NCBI GenBank assembly: GCA_035560235.1
Contig: DATMAG010000025.1
Span: 1-64,000 of the forward strand
Reading direction: 5' to 3'
Origin: DASRDU01 sp035560235
GTDB taxonomy: Bacteria > Acidobacteriota > Blastocatellia > RBC074
DNA length: 64,000 nt
The notes below the pieces were generated by a model. The model searched no databases, was not told where the DNA came from, and saw only the letters and a list, made by a program, of their open reading frames with translations. Shown piece by piece: positions 47,377-57,030 of this stretch. Every line of letters starts with the position of its first letter. The first letter of the stretch is position 1. A program made the position numbers and the translations under genes.

Positions 47377-48282
47377 TCAGTCACGCGCGCGAACAACTTC
47401 AACCGAGCAGTGCGCTCTTGCCGCGACCGATGCCGACACGCTCCCGATCAGAAACCGTTCGAGCCGCCCCATACCTCTGGCGCCAACAAAGATGCAGTCT
47501 GCGCCCCAGTGTTCAGCCTCTTCGATCAGCAGCCGCTTTGGTTCCTCTTCCTTCACGATTGAAGAGGTCTTCAGCCCGGCGGCCTGCAATCTGCGCTGCG
47601 CCGCTTCGGTCATCTCCTTTACTCTGGCGGTTTCTCTGACGATCCATTCCTCGATCCGGCCAATCTGCCGGTCACTGGCAATGGGCGGAAAACTCCACGC
47701 GCCGTTGATTACCCGCGCCTCGCTGCCGACGGGCCAGTGCCTGGCGGCAACGGCTTTCACCGCCGCATCCGCGCCCTTCGATCCGTCAACCCCGATCAGG
47801 ATGCGCACCGGCGACTGTTCAGGTTCGACGATGCGGCCACGCGCCACGCGCACCGAGCAGCGGGCTTCGCTGACCAGTTGCTGCGAGACGCTGCCGAGAA
47901 ACAGACGACCGAGCGCCGAGCGCCCGTGCGAACCGGTGATCAGCAGATCAGGACTCCAGAGGTCAGCCTGCTCAACAATCACGCTGCCCGGCGAACCGAC
48001 GCCCGCTTCAGCATTGACATCCCAGCCCGGAAACATTGACTGAACCACTGTCGCCGCCTGTCGCGCCAGGGCCAGGGTCGCCTTCCCTTCTCTGAGATGC
48101 TGCTGCGGAAAGTCCGTCTCAACCATCCCGAAACTGGCCGGAACCGGCAGCCAGGCGTCATAGACCGACAGCACTCTGACTTCAGCGGTGCGCGGCAGCC
48201 CGGCCCGCTTCAGGTCATCAAGCGCGGCCTGTGCGCACTCTGATCCGTCATAAGCAATCAATATCTTCATTCGCTCTTTCAT
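47377..48282 (-). CDS. tandem universal stress protein
   Basis: A 301-residue protein with two UspA domains (~5-148 and ~158-300). The first shows ILIAYDGSECA and ITGSHGRSALGRLFLGSVSQ; the second shows ILIGVDGSKGA and VGARGMGRLERFLIGSVS. The GxxG(9)GS ATP-binding motif is present in both. GGAGG lies nine bases upstream of the first ATG. It lies 36 bp upstream of the BCAM0308-type gene on the same strand and probably shares its transcript. Confidence 0.93.
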   Translation of the reverse strand: MKERMKILIAYDGSECAQAALDDLKRAGLPRTAEVRVLSVYDAWLPVPASFGMVETDFPQQHLREGKATLALARQAATVVQSMFPGWDVNAEAGVGSPGSVIVEQADLWSPDLLITGSHGRSALGRLFLGSVSQQLVSEARCSVRVARGRIVEPEQSPVRILIGVDGSKGADAAVKAVAARHWPVGSEARVINGAWSFPPIASDRQIGRIEEWIVRETARVKEMTEAAQRRLQAAGLKTSSIVKEEEPKRLLIEEAEHWGADCIFVGARGMGRLERFLIGSVSASVAARAHCSVEVVRARD

Positions 48283-48585
48283 AATCCGTTCCTCCGCTTT
48301 TTCAGCCTGCTTCAGCCTGAATCCCCTGCGTAATCACACCCTTCTGTTTTCAGGTGGGCAACAGTCGTGCCGTTAGCATCTGTCACTGAATGCGCACGCC
48401 GGGGGCAGATACGGACTACCGCCTGTGTGTTTTCACTCAGTTCCTGGTGAAACTCACCCGAAGATGCAGCACCAATAACGGCTGCGTGCGGAATGGTGAG
48501 TGCAACCGGTTCCTGAACGCACAAAGGCGCCGGGAATCAGGCGATTCACCTGATCCTCAGCGCCCTTGTTTTACTCTGACCGCTG
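48283..48585. other. 303-bp intergenic region
   Basis: Upstream of the stress-protein gene and downstream of the M48 protease gene, both minus strand. No clear repeat, hairpin or short gene was seen; the promoter of the stress protein is expected here. Confidence 0.45.
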
Positions 48586-50028
48586 CTACTGGCTGATTCT
48601 GATTGTCCGCAGCAGGTTGTCAAAAGCGCCCGAATAAGTCCGGTACTCGTTATCAGGCGCGACGTTGATGATGTAAAAGAGCGCACCATTACGCAGCAGC
48701 GTGGTGTAAATCGCCACATTTTCAGTGCGCCCGGTTACAGGTGACTGGCCTGCGAGAGCGCGCCCGAGCGCGCTGCGACCATCAATGCTGAGCCGCCGGT
48801 ATCCGGTCTGCGCGCGCAGGTAGGAGTTCGTCTGCAACAGCCCGCTGATGAACCGGTCGGTCGCTTCGCGCAGGTCGCGGCTTTCGGCCTGCGTCACACC
48901 GATCTGCGTGCCGTGCGTCCAGACATTCTGCCCCTGATAGTTTCCGTAAGCTCCGTTCGGCGCAAAGATCACCGTTGACTGATCGCCGTAATCGCGCCAG
49001 TTGTCGGGCACCTGAACGCTGAACAGACTGCCGCCCGAATAGCTGCGGTAACGGCTCGATGGCAGTTCGACATTGCGGCTGATGGTTCCACCGGTCGGCG
49101 TCTGACCGCCGCCGGTCTGCCCTCCGGTCTGACTGCCGCCCTGCTTTTTGGCGATCTCAGCCATCGTCGGAGCCTGCGGCAGGCGCTGTAGTTTCGCCCT
49201 GATGCGCTCGAACTCTCGCTGATTGTAGTTTGTGGCTGAACTGTTGACGCGAAGCAGCGCGGCTTCCTGATTGATGCGTTCGTAGCGATTGCCGGGATTC
49301 GGATGGCTGCTCAGCCATTCCGGCCCCTGTCCGCCGCCGCTCTGCTGCTCGATGGTCTTGAACATATTGGCCAGGTCGCGCGGATCGTAACCGGCCCGCG
49401 CCATGATTTGCGAGCCGAGCACATCGGCCTGAGTCTCATACTCGCGGCTGTACTTGAGAATGTATGCGCCAAAGCCAAGCTGCGTGCCCTGTGCAATCAC
49501 CTGGCCGACGTTGCCGCCGATGATCGCTCCGGCGATTGCTCCGCCGAGGACTCCGGCCAGGACGCCCGGGCTGCTGGCTTTGGTCGCCTGCGCCGTGCCG
49601 TGCCGCAGCACGACGTGGCTGATTTCGTGAGCCATCACTCCGGCCATCTCGCCTTCGTTGCGGGCGGCTTCGATCATTCCGCGATTGACGAACATCGGGC
49701 CGCCCGGCAGCGCGAAGGCGTTGATGTCGCGCGCATTGACGACATCGAATGAGTACTCGAATTCAGAGTAATAGAACTCCTGCGGAATGGCCTGCACCAG
49801 GCGGCGTCCGACACTTTCGACATACCGGTCGGTTTCATCGCCCTGCGGAAAGAGCGGCATCTGCTGCCTGACTTCCTGAGCGCCCTTGCGTCCGACCTGA
49901 ATATCATCGGCGGGTTTGTACTTGTTTTTCGGGGGAGTGATCTTTGTCTGTGCAGGAATCAGGACAGCGAGCATCGTCACAGACAGCACGATGGCCAGCA
50001 GGCGTGAAGCGGCACGGCGATGAAACAT
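48586..50028 (-). CDS. exported M48-family metalloprotease
   Basis: A 480-residue protein with a signal peptide (~1-27), a zinc-protease domain (~40-270) with HEISH at 134-138 and ETQADVLGSQ supplying the downstream glutamate, a Gln/Gly-rich linker (~290-325) and a C-terminal beta domain (~330-480) of unknown role. M48 exported proteases such as BepA and LoiP act on outer-membrane protein quality control. GAGGAG precedes the ATG. Confidence 0.9.
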   Translation of the reverse strand: MFHRRAASRLLAIVLSVTMLAVLIPAQTKITPPKNKYKPADDIQVGRKGAQEVRQQMPLFPQGDETDRYVESVGRRLVQAIPQEFYYSEFEYSFDVVNARDINAFALPGGPMFVNRGMIEAARNEGEMAGVMAHEISHVVLRHGTAQATKASSPGVLAGVLGGAIAGAIIGGNVGQVIAQGTQLGFGAYILKYSREYETQADVLGSQIMARAGYDPRDLANMFKTIEQQSGGGQGPEWLSSHPNPGNRYERINQEAALLRVNSSATNYNQREFERIRAKLQRLPQAPTMAEIAKKQGGSQTGGQTGGGQTPTGGTISRNVELPSSRYRSYSGGSLFSVQVPDNWRDYGDQSTVIFAPNGAYGNYQGQNVWTHGTQIGVTQAESRDLREATDRFISGLLQTNSYLRAQTGYRRLSIDGRSALGRALAGQSPVTGRTENVAIYTTLLRNGALFYIINVAPDNEYRTYSGAFDNLLRTIRISQ

Positions 50029-50048
50029 GTTTCTACTCCTCTGATAAT

Positions 50049-50130
50049 GTTCGACAAGCTGCCAGCTTGTCGTAATCTCGCATCAACAATGGGGGCCGGA
50101 AGTCAGCGACAAGCTGGCAGCTTGTCGAAC
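50049..50130. repeat. 24-bp perfect inverted repeat with self-palindromic arms
   Basis: Left arm 50049-50072 and right arm 50107-50130 are exact reverse complements over a 34-bp spacer, and each arm is itself a palindrome around AAGCTGCCAGCTT. It lies between the M48 protease and isomerase-like genes. Confidence 0.95.
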
Positions 50131-50194
50131 TTAAGGAGGGGGAAAGTCGCGCACAGTGTGACGCTTTTTCTCCCGCAGATCAACCTGCGCACCG

Positions 50195-51079
50195 TCAGTA
50201 TCTGACCGTGCGCAGGTATTGCAGGCTCATCGGCACCTGCCGTTCGACCTGCGGCGTCTCATCCTCGATGAACATATATTTGACGCCCTGGCGTTCGGCC
50301 TCGCGCAGCACTGCGGGCCAGTTGACCTGCCCTTCACCGAGCGCGGTTTCAGCTTCTGGCGGCGCGCCGCCGCTCAGATTGCCGGTCATTCCCTTCCTGA
50401 GTTCCTTCAGGTGCAGCAGTTCGACGCGCTTCGGATATTTCTTCATCAATTTCACCGGATCCTGTCCCGGCCAGACGACCCAGAAGACATCCATTTCAAG
50501 CGCGACGTGCTGCGGCTTTGTGCCCGTCACCAGTTTGTCGAAAAGTGTACCGTTTGCCGCAGGCTGAAACTCGTAACCGTGAATGTGATAGAAAAACCGC
50601 AACCCTTCCTTCGCCAGCTTCCCGCCCCATTCGTTGAAATGAGCGATGGCGCGGTCGCAGTCAGCTTCAGTAAACGTTTTGCCGTGCGGAATCCAGGCGC
50701 AGCCGACATACTGCACGCCAAACGTCTTTGCCTCCCTGATGACTGAATTCAGATCGTCGCGGAGCTTCTCATAGCCGGCGTGCATGCTGACTGGTCGCAG
50801 CCCTGCCTTGTCGAGTTCGGCATTGAACTGTTCCGGTGTGAGGCCATAGGTTCCGGCGAGTTCGACGTTCACAAAGCCCATCTGCTTCGCCTTCGCGAGC
50901 GTGCCGGGCACATCGGATTTGAACTGATTGCGCAGGCTGTAAAGCTGCAGGCCGACCTTTCGCATCAGCTTTTCATTTCCGCCAAAGAGAATGCCAGCCT
51001 TCTTTTTATCATCAGCGGTCGCCAGCAGCGCCGCCGCGCACACGACATACAGCAGCAGAATCAGAGTTACTTTTTTCAT
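50195..51079 (-). CDS. exported sugar phosphate isomerase/epimerase-like TIM-barrel protein
   Basis: A 294-residue protein with a signal peptide (~1-22). The rest resembles the AP-endonuclease-2/xylose-isomerase-like barrel: VGLQLYSLRNQFKSD, GFVNVELAGTYGLT, LRPVSMHAGYEKL, FYHIHGYEF, VALEMDVFWVVWPGQDP and VELLHLKELRKGM, which supply the expected metal ligands Glu, Asp, His and Glu. Exported members are frequent in Acidobacteria and Planctomycetes; the sugar substrate is unknown. Confidence 0.88.
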   Translation of the reverse strand: MKKVTLILLLYVVCAAALLATADDKKKAGILFGGNEKLMRKVGLQLYSLRNQFKSDVPGTLAKAKQMGFVNVELAGTYGLTPEQFNAELDKAGLRPVSMHAGYEKLRDDLNSVIREAKTFGVQYVGCAWIPHGKTFTEADCDRAIAHFNEWGGKLAKEGLRFFYHIHGYEFQPAANGTLFDKLVTGTKPQHVALEMDVFWVVWPGQDPVKLMKKYPKRVELLHLKELRKGMTGNLSGGAPPEAETALGEGQVNWPAVLREAERQGVKYMFIEDETPQVERQVPMSLQYLRTVRY

Positions 51080-51168
51080 GCGAATAACCCCGGTCAGTGA
51101 ATTTCAGGAACAGCACCGTGAGCGTCATTGTCCGTGCGTGACGGCTGAAAGTAAAGCACCCGCTCAGT

Positions 51169-51210
51169 AAAAAGGCCCGCGCCTGATTGCGCGCAATCAG
51201 TATGCGGGCC
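51169..51210 (-). terminator. intrinsic terminator of the Oar-like receptor gene
   Basis: On the minus strand GGCCCGC (51210-51204) pairs with GCGGGCC (51180-51174), with an inner CTGATTGC/GCAATCAG stem, and is followed by TTTTT (51173-51169). It lies about 210 bp after the stop of the receptor gene. Confidence 0.8.
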
Positions 51211-51294
51211 GTTATGACTGTCTCAACCAGAATCTAAGTGTGGTTAAGCCTGAATCAGCACACACAGTGCATTCAGTGGAACAGACTTCACGAA

Positions 51295-51381
51295 GCGACG
51301 GTGTTCGGAGTTCCAGCTTTAGCTGGCCGGATCTGAATCGCCAGTCAGACCAGCTGAAGCTGGAACTCCGAACACCGTCGC
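51295..51381. repeat. 32-bp inverted repeat with palindromic cores
   Basis: Left arm 51295-51326 and right arm 51350-51381 are reverse complements with one mismatch, over a 23-bp spacer. Each arm contains CCAGCTNNAGCTGG, itself a palindrome, similar in plan to the repeat at 50049. Confidence 0.95.
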
Positions 51382-51423
51382 CCCGAAAGAGAAGTCTCAA
51401 TCAATGTGCTGGTGTTCCCGGTG

Positions 51424-54400
51424 TCAGAACACGAACTTCAGCGCCAGTTGTCCGATGCGCGGGTCGAAGGCGGCGCGCGGGTCGCCAAAATCGGTGCGCG
51501 GCGTGATCGTGATGGCGGGCGCGCTCGGCGTCACTGCCGGATTGCCCGTCACACTCGTCGCGATGGTGATGTTGTAAATCTGGTTCTGGAAGCGGCTGAA
51601 GTTGACGCGGTTGAAGATATTGAAGAATTCACCGATCAGTTCGAGCCGGTACTTTTCCTTAATGGCAATCGCCTTGCGCGCCCGCATGTCGAAGCTTACA
51701 AAGTTGCCCTTGCGGAAAGTGTTGCGACCAAAACCAGGCGCGCGGTCTGAATTGCGGTTGCTGTCGTTGTTCAGATCCTGCCCGGCCACGACCGAGAAGG
51801 GCTGATTCGAAGCGGCCTGCAAAATGCCGCTCAACTGCCAGCCACCAATAACAGCTCGCGCAAACTTCGGCGCGCCGCCGAAGTAATCCAGATCCCACAC
51901 GCCGCTCGCCACAAAGCGATGCGGCACATCAGCATTGCCGACGCCGCGATCATCGCGCAGGTTGAGCGAATTCTGCGCCTGCTTGGCTTCATCGCCGCCG
52001 TTGCCGTCAACGACTGAAGTCGCATCGGGCGCGTCGTCAATCACCTTCGACCAGGTATAAGAAACGAGCGCCTGGAATTTGCGCGAGAACCGCTTATTGA
52101 GTTGCAGCACCAGCGCGTTGTAATCGGAGTTGGCGTTGCTCTCAAATTCGCGGATGCGCGTGAATCCGGCGATGGGCCGCGTCGGGCTGCCCTGTGCGCC
52201 CGGATGACGCGGGAAGGTCGCCTGAATCGCGCTGTTTGCCGCAGTCGTGTAGAGCACTGTCGGCAGCAGGTTGATGTCGCGGGTGCGTTGCAGGTGACGA
52301 CCTTTGACGCTCAGGTATGACGCGCTGAACGACATATCCTTCGTCAGCCCGAATTCAAAACCGAGGCTGCCCTGTTCGGTGTAAGGCTGCTGGTAATCCT
52401 TCTCAAAGACAAAGATCGCCGTGGCCGGGATCGTGCCGCCCGCCGCCCTGATCGCATCGAGGCTGCTGAAGCGGAACGGATAAACGAGGCCGGTCGGGTT
52501 GTTGAGCGTGATGCTGACGATATTGACGCCGTTGTTTGAATGCGCCGTGCCGAGCGCGATGGACGGCGTGCGACCATAAAACAGGCCGTAACCGCCACGC
52601 ACCACGAAACGGTCGCTGTCAGTCGGCTTCCACGCAAAGCCCAGGCGCGGAGCAAAGTTGTTCAGATCATTGTTGATCTTCGAGGTGTCAATCCCCGCAG
52701 CGGCGAGCGAGGCTGCCGGGTTCTTTGTGCCGCCCTGAGCCATAATCTGCGCGTCATAACGCAGTCCCAGGTTGACGGTCAGCTTGTTTGACACGCGCCA
52801 GTCGTCCTGCACGAAGAAACCGTATTCATTGAAATTCGGGAAGGTCGTGGCGCCCGTCGTTCCCTCGCCCGCAAAAGCCTGCGTGAAGCTCGCCACGCGG
52901 TTATTGAAGAAATCGGCGTAGCTGTTGAAGTTGTAACCCGCGCCGAAAAAGCCGGGGAAGAAGTTTTTGATCTTCTCGATATTGATGTCGGCTCCGCCCT
53001 TCAGACTGTGGCGACCGGCAATCCAGTTGATGTTGTCAATGAACTGATACTTGCGTTCGGTCGTTTCACGCGGGCTGAAATTGTTGCGACCGATACTGAG
53101 GACAGTAATGCCGCTTTGTCTGATGACGGCTTCGGGATTGTCGCTGTTGGCCAGGCCCGGTTCCTTGTCGCGCCCGACCTGCACGCGAAATTCATTGAGC
53201 AGCCGCGCTGAAAAAGCTGTGTTGAGCGACACGGTAAAGGTGTCAGTTGTCACGAGGCTGTTGCCGCTGTGTTCCTGCGCGCTCGTCGGGCCGCTGTTTT
53301 CGAGGTTGCGTCCGGTGAAATTCTGCCGGTTGTAACGGAAGCCCAGGCGGTTTTCAGACGTGAGTTGCCAGTCAACCTTGCCGAGGTAAACATCCTGGTT
53401 GAATCCGCGCGTGTAGTTGCCCGCAAGCGGCAGCAGTTTCGCCAGCCCTGCGGCTGCGTCCTTGTCGGCCTGAGTCGGCGGATTCTGCGGCGTTGGCGGC
53501 AGCGCGCCGAGGCTGATGATGTTCGGCTGCGTGTTGCGCTGACCGTCGTAATTGAAGAAGAAAAATGCGCGGTCGCGTTTGATCGGGCCGCCGAGCGTGC
53601 CGCCGAACTGATTGAAGTGATATGAAGGTTTCGTCTCCTTCTTGACGATCTGCCCCGTCGCCGGATCAATCACGCGGCCAAAGTTCGGCACCATCGCGTT
53701 GCCGCGCTGCGGGTCAGCGACGAGCGAATTGGCATTGAGCGAGCGATCACGATAGAACTCGAAGGCCGAGCCGTGAAAATCGTTCGTGCCCGATTTGGTG
53801 ATGACGTTGATCGTGCCACCTGCGGCGCGTCCGAATTCAGCCGAGAAGCTGTTGGTGTTGACCTGAAACTCCTGCACGGCGTCCTGGCTGAACTGATACG
53901 GCGCGCGGCCTGAGCCGGTGCGTCCGAGGGCCTGGCCGAAGAAGAGATTGTTGTTGTCCACGCCGTCAATCTGAATGCTGTTGAGCGTGCCCTTCTGCCC
54001 GCCGAAGGAAAGATCGCCCTGGCGCGGATCACGCACCACGCCCGGCGTGAGCGTGACGAAATCGAGAAAGTTGCGCCCGTTGACCGGCAGTTCGCGAACG
54101 GCTTTTTCGCCGACTGAACCGCTCACCTGGGTGCGCGTGGTTTCAACGACCGGGGCGACATCGGTGACCTGGACCGTCTCACTCACATTAACCCGCAGCG
54201 CCAGATCGAGGTTGAGTTTCTGTCCGACTGTCAGCGTGACCGTGCCGTAATTGTTTTCGGCAAAGCCCTGCGCGCTCGCCGTGATGCGATAGGTGCCCGG
54301 CGGCAGCAGCGGAATGCGGTACAGACCTTCAGCATCGCTCGTCACTTCGCGCGCAAGTCCGGTGTCAGTGTTCCGCGCAGTGACTCTGGCGTTCGGCACG

Positions 54401-54567
54401 ACCGCGCCATTCGGGTCTGCGACGATGCCTTCAACCGTCGCAGTGGCAGCCTGCTGCGCCAGCACCGGCAGGCCTGTGAGGCCAGGCAGGCACAGCGCGA
54501 GCAGTGAAATCATCGCCGCACGCACAACCAGGCGTGCAGCGACCGGGGAGGGATGAGTCTCTTTCAT
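51424..54567 (-). CDS. Oar-like TonB-dependent outer-membrane receptor (second copy)
   Basis: A 1047-residue receptor with a signal peptide (~1-37, ending LAQ), a carboxypeptidase-regulatory-like domain (~40-125; VEGIVADPNGAVVPNARVTA), a plug (~130-270; PVNGRNFLDFVTLTPG, IQIDGVDNN, GGTINVITKSGTNDFHG) and a barrel ending in a C-terminal Phe. AAGGAG lies before the ATG. It differs clearly from the receptor at 6187-9282. No TonB, SusD or hydrolase neighbour is present, so the substrate is not indicated. Confidence 0.92.
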   Translation of the reverse strand: MKETHPSPVAARLVVRAAMISLLALCLPGLTGLPVLAQQAATATVEGIVADPNGAVVPNARVTARNTDTGLAREVTSDAEGLYRIPLLPPGTYRITASAQGFAENNYGTVTLTVGQKLNLDLALRVNVSETVQVTDVAPVVETTRTQVSGSVGEKAVRELPVNGRNFLDFVTLTPGVVRDPRQGDLSFGGQKGTLNSIQIDGVDNNNLFFGQALGRTGSGRAPYQFSQDAVQEFQVNTNSFSAEFGRAAGGTINVITKSGTNDFHGSAFEFYRDRSLNANSLVADPQRGNAMVPNFGRVIDPATGQIVKKETKPSYHFNQFGGTLGGPIKRDRAFFFFNYDGQRNTQPNIISLGALPPTPQNPPTQADKDAAAGLAKLLPLAGNYTRGFNQDVYLGKVDWQLTSENRLGFRYNRQNFTGRNLENSGPTSAQEHSGNSLVTTDTFTVSLNTAFSARLLNEFRVQVGRDKEPGLANSDNPEAVIRQSGITVLSIGRNNFSPRETTERKYQFIDNINWIAGRHSLKGGADINIEKIKNFFPGFFGAGYNFNSYADFFNNRVASFTQAFAGEGTTGATTFPNFNEYGFFVQDDWRVSNKLTVNLGLRYDAQIMAQGGTKNPAASLAAAGIDTSKINNDLNNFAPRLGFAWKPTDSDRFVVRGGYGLFYGRTPSIALGTAHSNNGVNIVSITLNNPTGLVYPFRFSSLDAIRAAGGTIPATAIFVFEKDYQQPYTEQGSLGFEFGLTKDMSFSASYLSVKGRHLQRTRDINLLPTVLYTTAANSAIQATFPRHPGAQGSPTRPIAGFTRIREFESNANSDYNALVLQLNKRFSRKFQALVSYTWSKVIDDAPDATSVVDGNGGDEAKQAQNSLNLRDDRGVGNADVPHRFVASGVWDLDYFGGAPKFARAVIGGWQLSGILQAASNQPFSVVAGQDLNNDSNRNSDRAPGFGRNTFRKGNFVSFDMRARKAIAIKEKYRLELIGEFFNIFNRVNFSRFQNQIYNITIATSVTGNPAVTPSAPAITITPRTDFGDPRAAFDPRIGQLALKFVF

Positions 54568-55228
54568 TTATTACTCCTTTGTGTTGTTTTCTGATCTGAT
54601 GCTTCCTGAGTCGAGCCTGACGACAGACCTGAAGCAGGTTCGTACCTTTCATTCCTGATTCAGTGCAGAAAAACCCGGCGCAGCCAGCAAGAGCAGCAGA
54701 GTTATGACTGGTATTTTGTGTTTATTCTTTCCGCAACAAGGTGGCTGATACTACTCCATGTGAATCGAGCCTGGCAAATGCCGCAAATCGAAGTTGCCGG
54801 CAATCCGATTTTGCGCGGTGTTCGTAGAGATCGAACGAAAGCGAACCCGGGACTGAAACAACTACTGAAACAAGTGAGGAACAGGACGAACAGACAGCGC
54901 ACTTGACAGTATGCGGGCGCACGCGTAAAGTGCCGCGCGTTCCATTCATCCCAATCTGTCAAAAGCTCCGGGTCTGCCAGACCCGACCTTCCCCGTTGAG
55001 AATTTATGCAGTTGCCCCGTGGCTGCGCAGTCGCTCAGGGAGAAAGTGTGTCTTCACGCGCCCTGGTGGTGTGTGAACTCAGCGCGCTCCCCTCCCGCGA
55101 GTCCTGTCGGTCACTCCCCCGCTTCTGTTGCACCTGACCCGGCCAGGCGCAGAGACCTCAGCCGACGGAAATCGGCGGCAGGTCGGGTGGCAATCTGTTA
55201 TCAATCCGGATTGAGGAGAAACCTGTCC
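54568..55228. other. 661-bp divergent intergenic region
   Basis: The largest non-coding gap. It separates the minus-strand receptor from the plus-strand TIGR03437 gene and must carry both promoters. Frames inside it (for example at 54702-54962, minus) lack ribosome sites and homology. A GC-rich hairpin at 55154-55184 lies 45 bp before the plus-strand gene; otherwise nothing recognised. Confidence 0.5.
55154..55184 (+). promoter_or_regulatory. stem-loop in the leader of the TIGR03437 gene
   Basis: GACCT (55154-55158) pairs with AGGTC (55180-55184), and the inner GCCGA pairs with TCGGC around a CGGAAA loop. Flanking ACCCG and GGGT may extend the stem. It does not match a riboswitch that I can name. 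Confidence 0.35.
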
Positions 55229-56971
55229 ATGAAGATCATCAGGAATCACATCTGCAACCCGCTTTTTCGGCTGACGCGGCCAGCCTTCAGGCCGGTGAAA
55301 CGGCTGCGACTGTTTCACTGTCTGTGGCTGATGGCGCTGCTTGCGCCGACGGCACTGGCCCAGTCACAGGTCGTCGTCATCAATGCCGCCAGTTTCGCCA
55401 GCGACAATGTGCTGGCCCCTGATTCGGTCGCCGCGGCCTTCGGAGCCTTCAAAACGCAGAATGACCAGGCTTACGTCGCGCCCGGCATTCCGCTGCCCAC
55501 CACGCTTGGCGGCGTCAAAGTTACCATCGGAGGTACCGATGCACAGTTGCTCTTTACCAGCAACACTCAGATCAACCTGATCATCCCCGGCAACCTGCCC
55601 GATGGAACGGCGACGGTCACCGTCACGAACGCTGACAACTCGACGCGCACCGGAACGATTACCATCGTTCGCGCTTCGCCGGGAATCTTCACCGTTACGG
55701 CCACCGGACAGGGCGTGCCCGTCGCGCAGACGACCGACGGCACCTCGCCGCTCCAGAATGTCTTCAATAACGACGGCTCGCCGCGCGATGTCAGCGCCGG
55801 AACCGCAGTCGCGCCCAATTATCTGGCGCTGTACGGAACCGGCTTTCGCAACGCTCCGGCGGCGAATCCGAACGATGCCAGCCGCGTGGCCGAAGCGGTG
55901 ACGGCGACCATTCAGGGCATCCCGGCAGACGTGCTTTACGCCGGCCCGCAGGGCACGTTCACCGGCATTGACCAGATCAATCTGAGAATCCCGCCGCAAC
56001 TCGCCGGCCTCGGTCTGGTCAGAGTCCGGCTGAGCGTCAACGGTCGCGTCGCCAATGTCACCACCATCAGAATCGGCGGCACGACGCCCGGGGTCACAAC
56101 GCAGACCATCACTCCGACCGCTGCCGGAGTTACCGTCAACGGCGTGCTGACTCCGGCCAGTCAGGTTCTCAGCGGCTCGGACGGGCGCACGTACTTCTTT
56201 GACGCTTACCGCTTCACGGCAACGGCTGGCAGCAGCATCGCGGTCGCGGTCAACTCAAATCAGTTCGATGCGGTGGTCACGCTCTACAAGGTCAGCACCG
56301 GCGACAACCTCACCTTCATCGCCTCTGACGATCAGACGGGCGCGCTCGGCAATGGCGGAGATGCGCTCGGCAACGGCAATGCGCTGCTGCTCTCGAACCT
56401 GCCCGGGGCGGGCGATTACGTGATCTTCGTCTCCTCGGCTGACAGCGAGGCGAACGCCGTCGGCAGTTACACGATGAGCGTCAGAACCGGCGTGGTGCAG
56501 GCCATCAGTTACGGCAATCCGCCGACTTCACCGGCCATCACCACTTCTGACGTGCAGACTTCGGGCGGCGATTATCTGGATGTCTATTCGTTCAGCGGCA
56601 CACAGGGCGATCAGGTGGTGATCACCATGTCATCAACCGCCTTCGATTCGTTCCTGATTCTCAACCAGAGCAACGGGGAACTGCTGGATTTCGATGACAA
56701 CAGCGGCGGCGGCCTCAATGCCCGGATCACGCGCACCCTGCCTGAAACCGGGACCTATTACATTATCGCCACTCCGTTTCAGCCGAACGTTACCGGAGCC
56801 TATACGCTCACACTGACGAAGACGAACGCTCCTGCTGCAGCCGAGGCTTTCGCGGAGGCCGCTTCACCGCTGCGCCCGTCAGGCCGCGCGCCTCACGACG
56901 CTTATCTGACGCGCAGCCGGAATCTCGAATTCCGTTACGCCGTTCGCCGCGTGACCGGACGCGAAGAGTAA
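55229..56971 (+). CDS. exported TIGR03437 protein with two PPC-like domains
   Basis: ATG 55229 is chosen because GAGGAGAA precedes it by eight bases and a signal peptide (~25-45, ending ALAQ) follows; an in-frame extension to 55019 is not supported. The 580-residue product has a TIGR03437 domain (~46-285; VVVINAASFASDNVLAPDSV, FTSNTQINLIIPG, VLYAGPQGTFTGIDQINL), then two pre-peptidase C-terminal-like beta domains (~300-420 and ~430-535). First gene of a plus-strand group with DUF4331, TPR and metal-transporter genes. Confidence 0.9.
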   Translation: MKIIRNHICNPLFRLTRPAFRPVKRLRLFHCLWLMALLAPTALAQSQVVVINAASFASDNVLAPDSVAAAFGAFKTQNDQAYVAPGIPLPTTLGGVKVTIGGTDAQLLFTSNTQINLIIPGNLPDGTATVTVTNADNSTRTGTITIVRASPGIFTVTATGQGVPVAQTTDGTSPLQNVFNNDGSPRDVSAGTAVAPNYLALYGTGFRNAPAANPNDASRVAEAVTATIQGIPADVLYAGPQGTFTGIDQINLRIPPQLAGLGLVRVRLSVNGRVANVTTIRIGGTTPGVTTQTITPTAAGVTVNGVLTPASQVLSGSDGRTYFFDAYRFTATAGSSIAVAVNSNQFDAVVTLYKVSTGDNLTFIASDDQTGALGNGGDALGNGNALLLSNLPGAGDYVIFVSSADSEANAVGSYTMSVRTGVVQAISYGNPPTSPAITTSDVQTSGGDYLDVYSFSGTQGDQVVITMSSTAFDSFLILNQSNGELLDFDDNSGGGLNARITRTLPETGTYYIIATPFQPNVTGAYTLTLTKTNAPAAAEAFAEAASPLRPSGRAPHDAYLTRSRNLEFRYAVRRVTGREE

Positions 56972-57030
56972 TCAGAGCCTGAACAGCTCACTCAGCATTC
57001 GAAGACATTCAACCAGGGAGAACAAAGTTT

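Larger units (their letters stand above)
51080..51423. other. 344-bp intergenic region with a terminator and an inverted repeat
   Basis: Lies downstream of the second Oar-like receptor gene and upstream of the isomerase-like gene, both minus strand. It holds the terminator at 51169-51210 and the 32-bp inverted repeat at 51295-51381. Confidence 0.6.

Noticed and set aside
55136..55191. Riboswitch (cyclic-di-GMP type) in the TIGR03437 leader
   Set aside because: Only the nested stem fits; the conserved core bases of that class could not be matched.
55019..55228. N-terminal extension of the TIGR03437 protein
   Set aside because: It would place ~70 odd residues before a good signal peptide; GAGGAGAA precedes ATG 55229.
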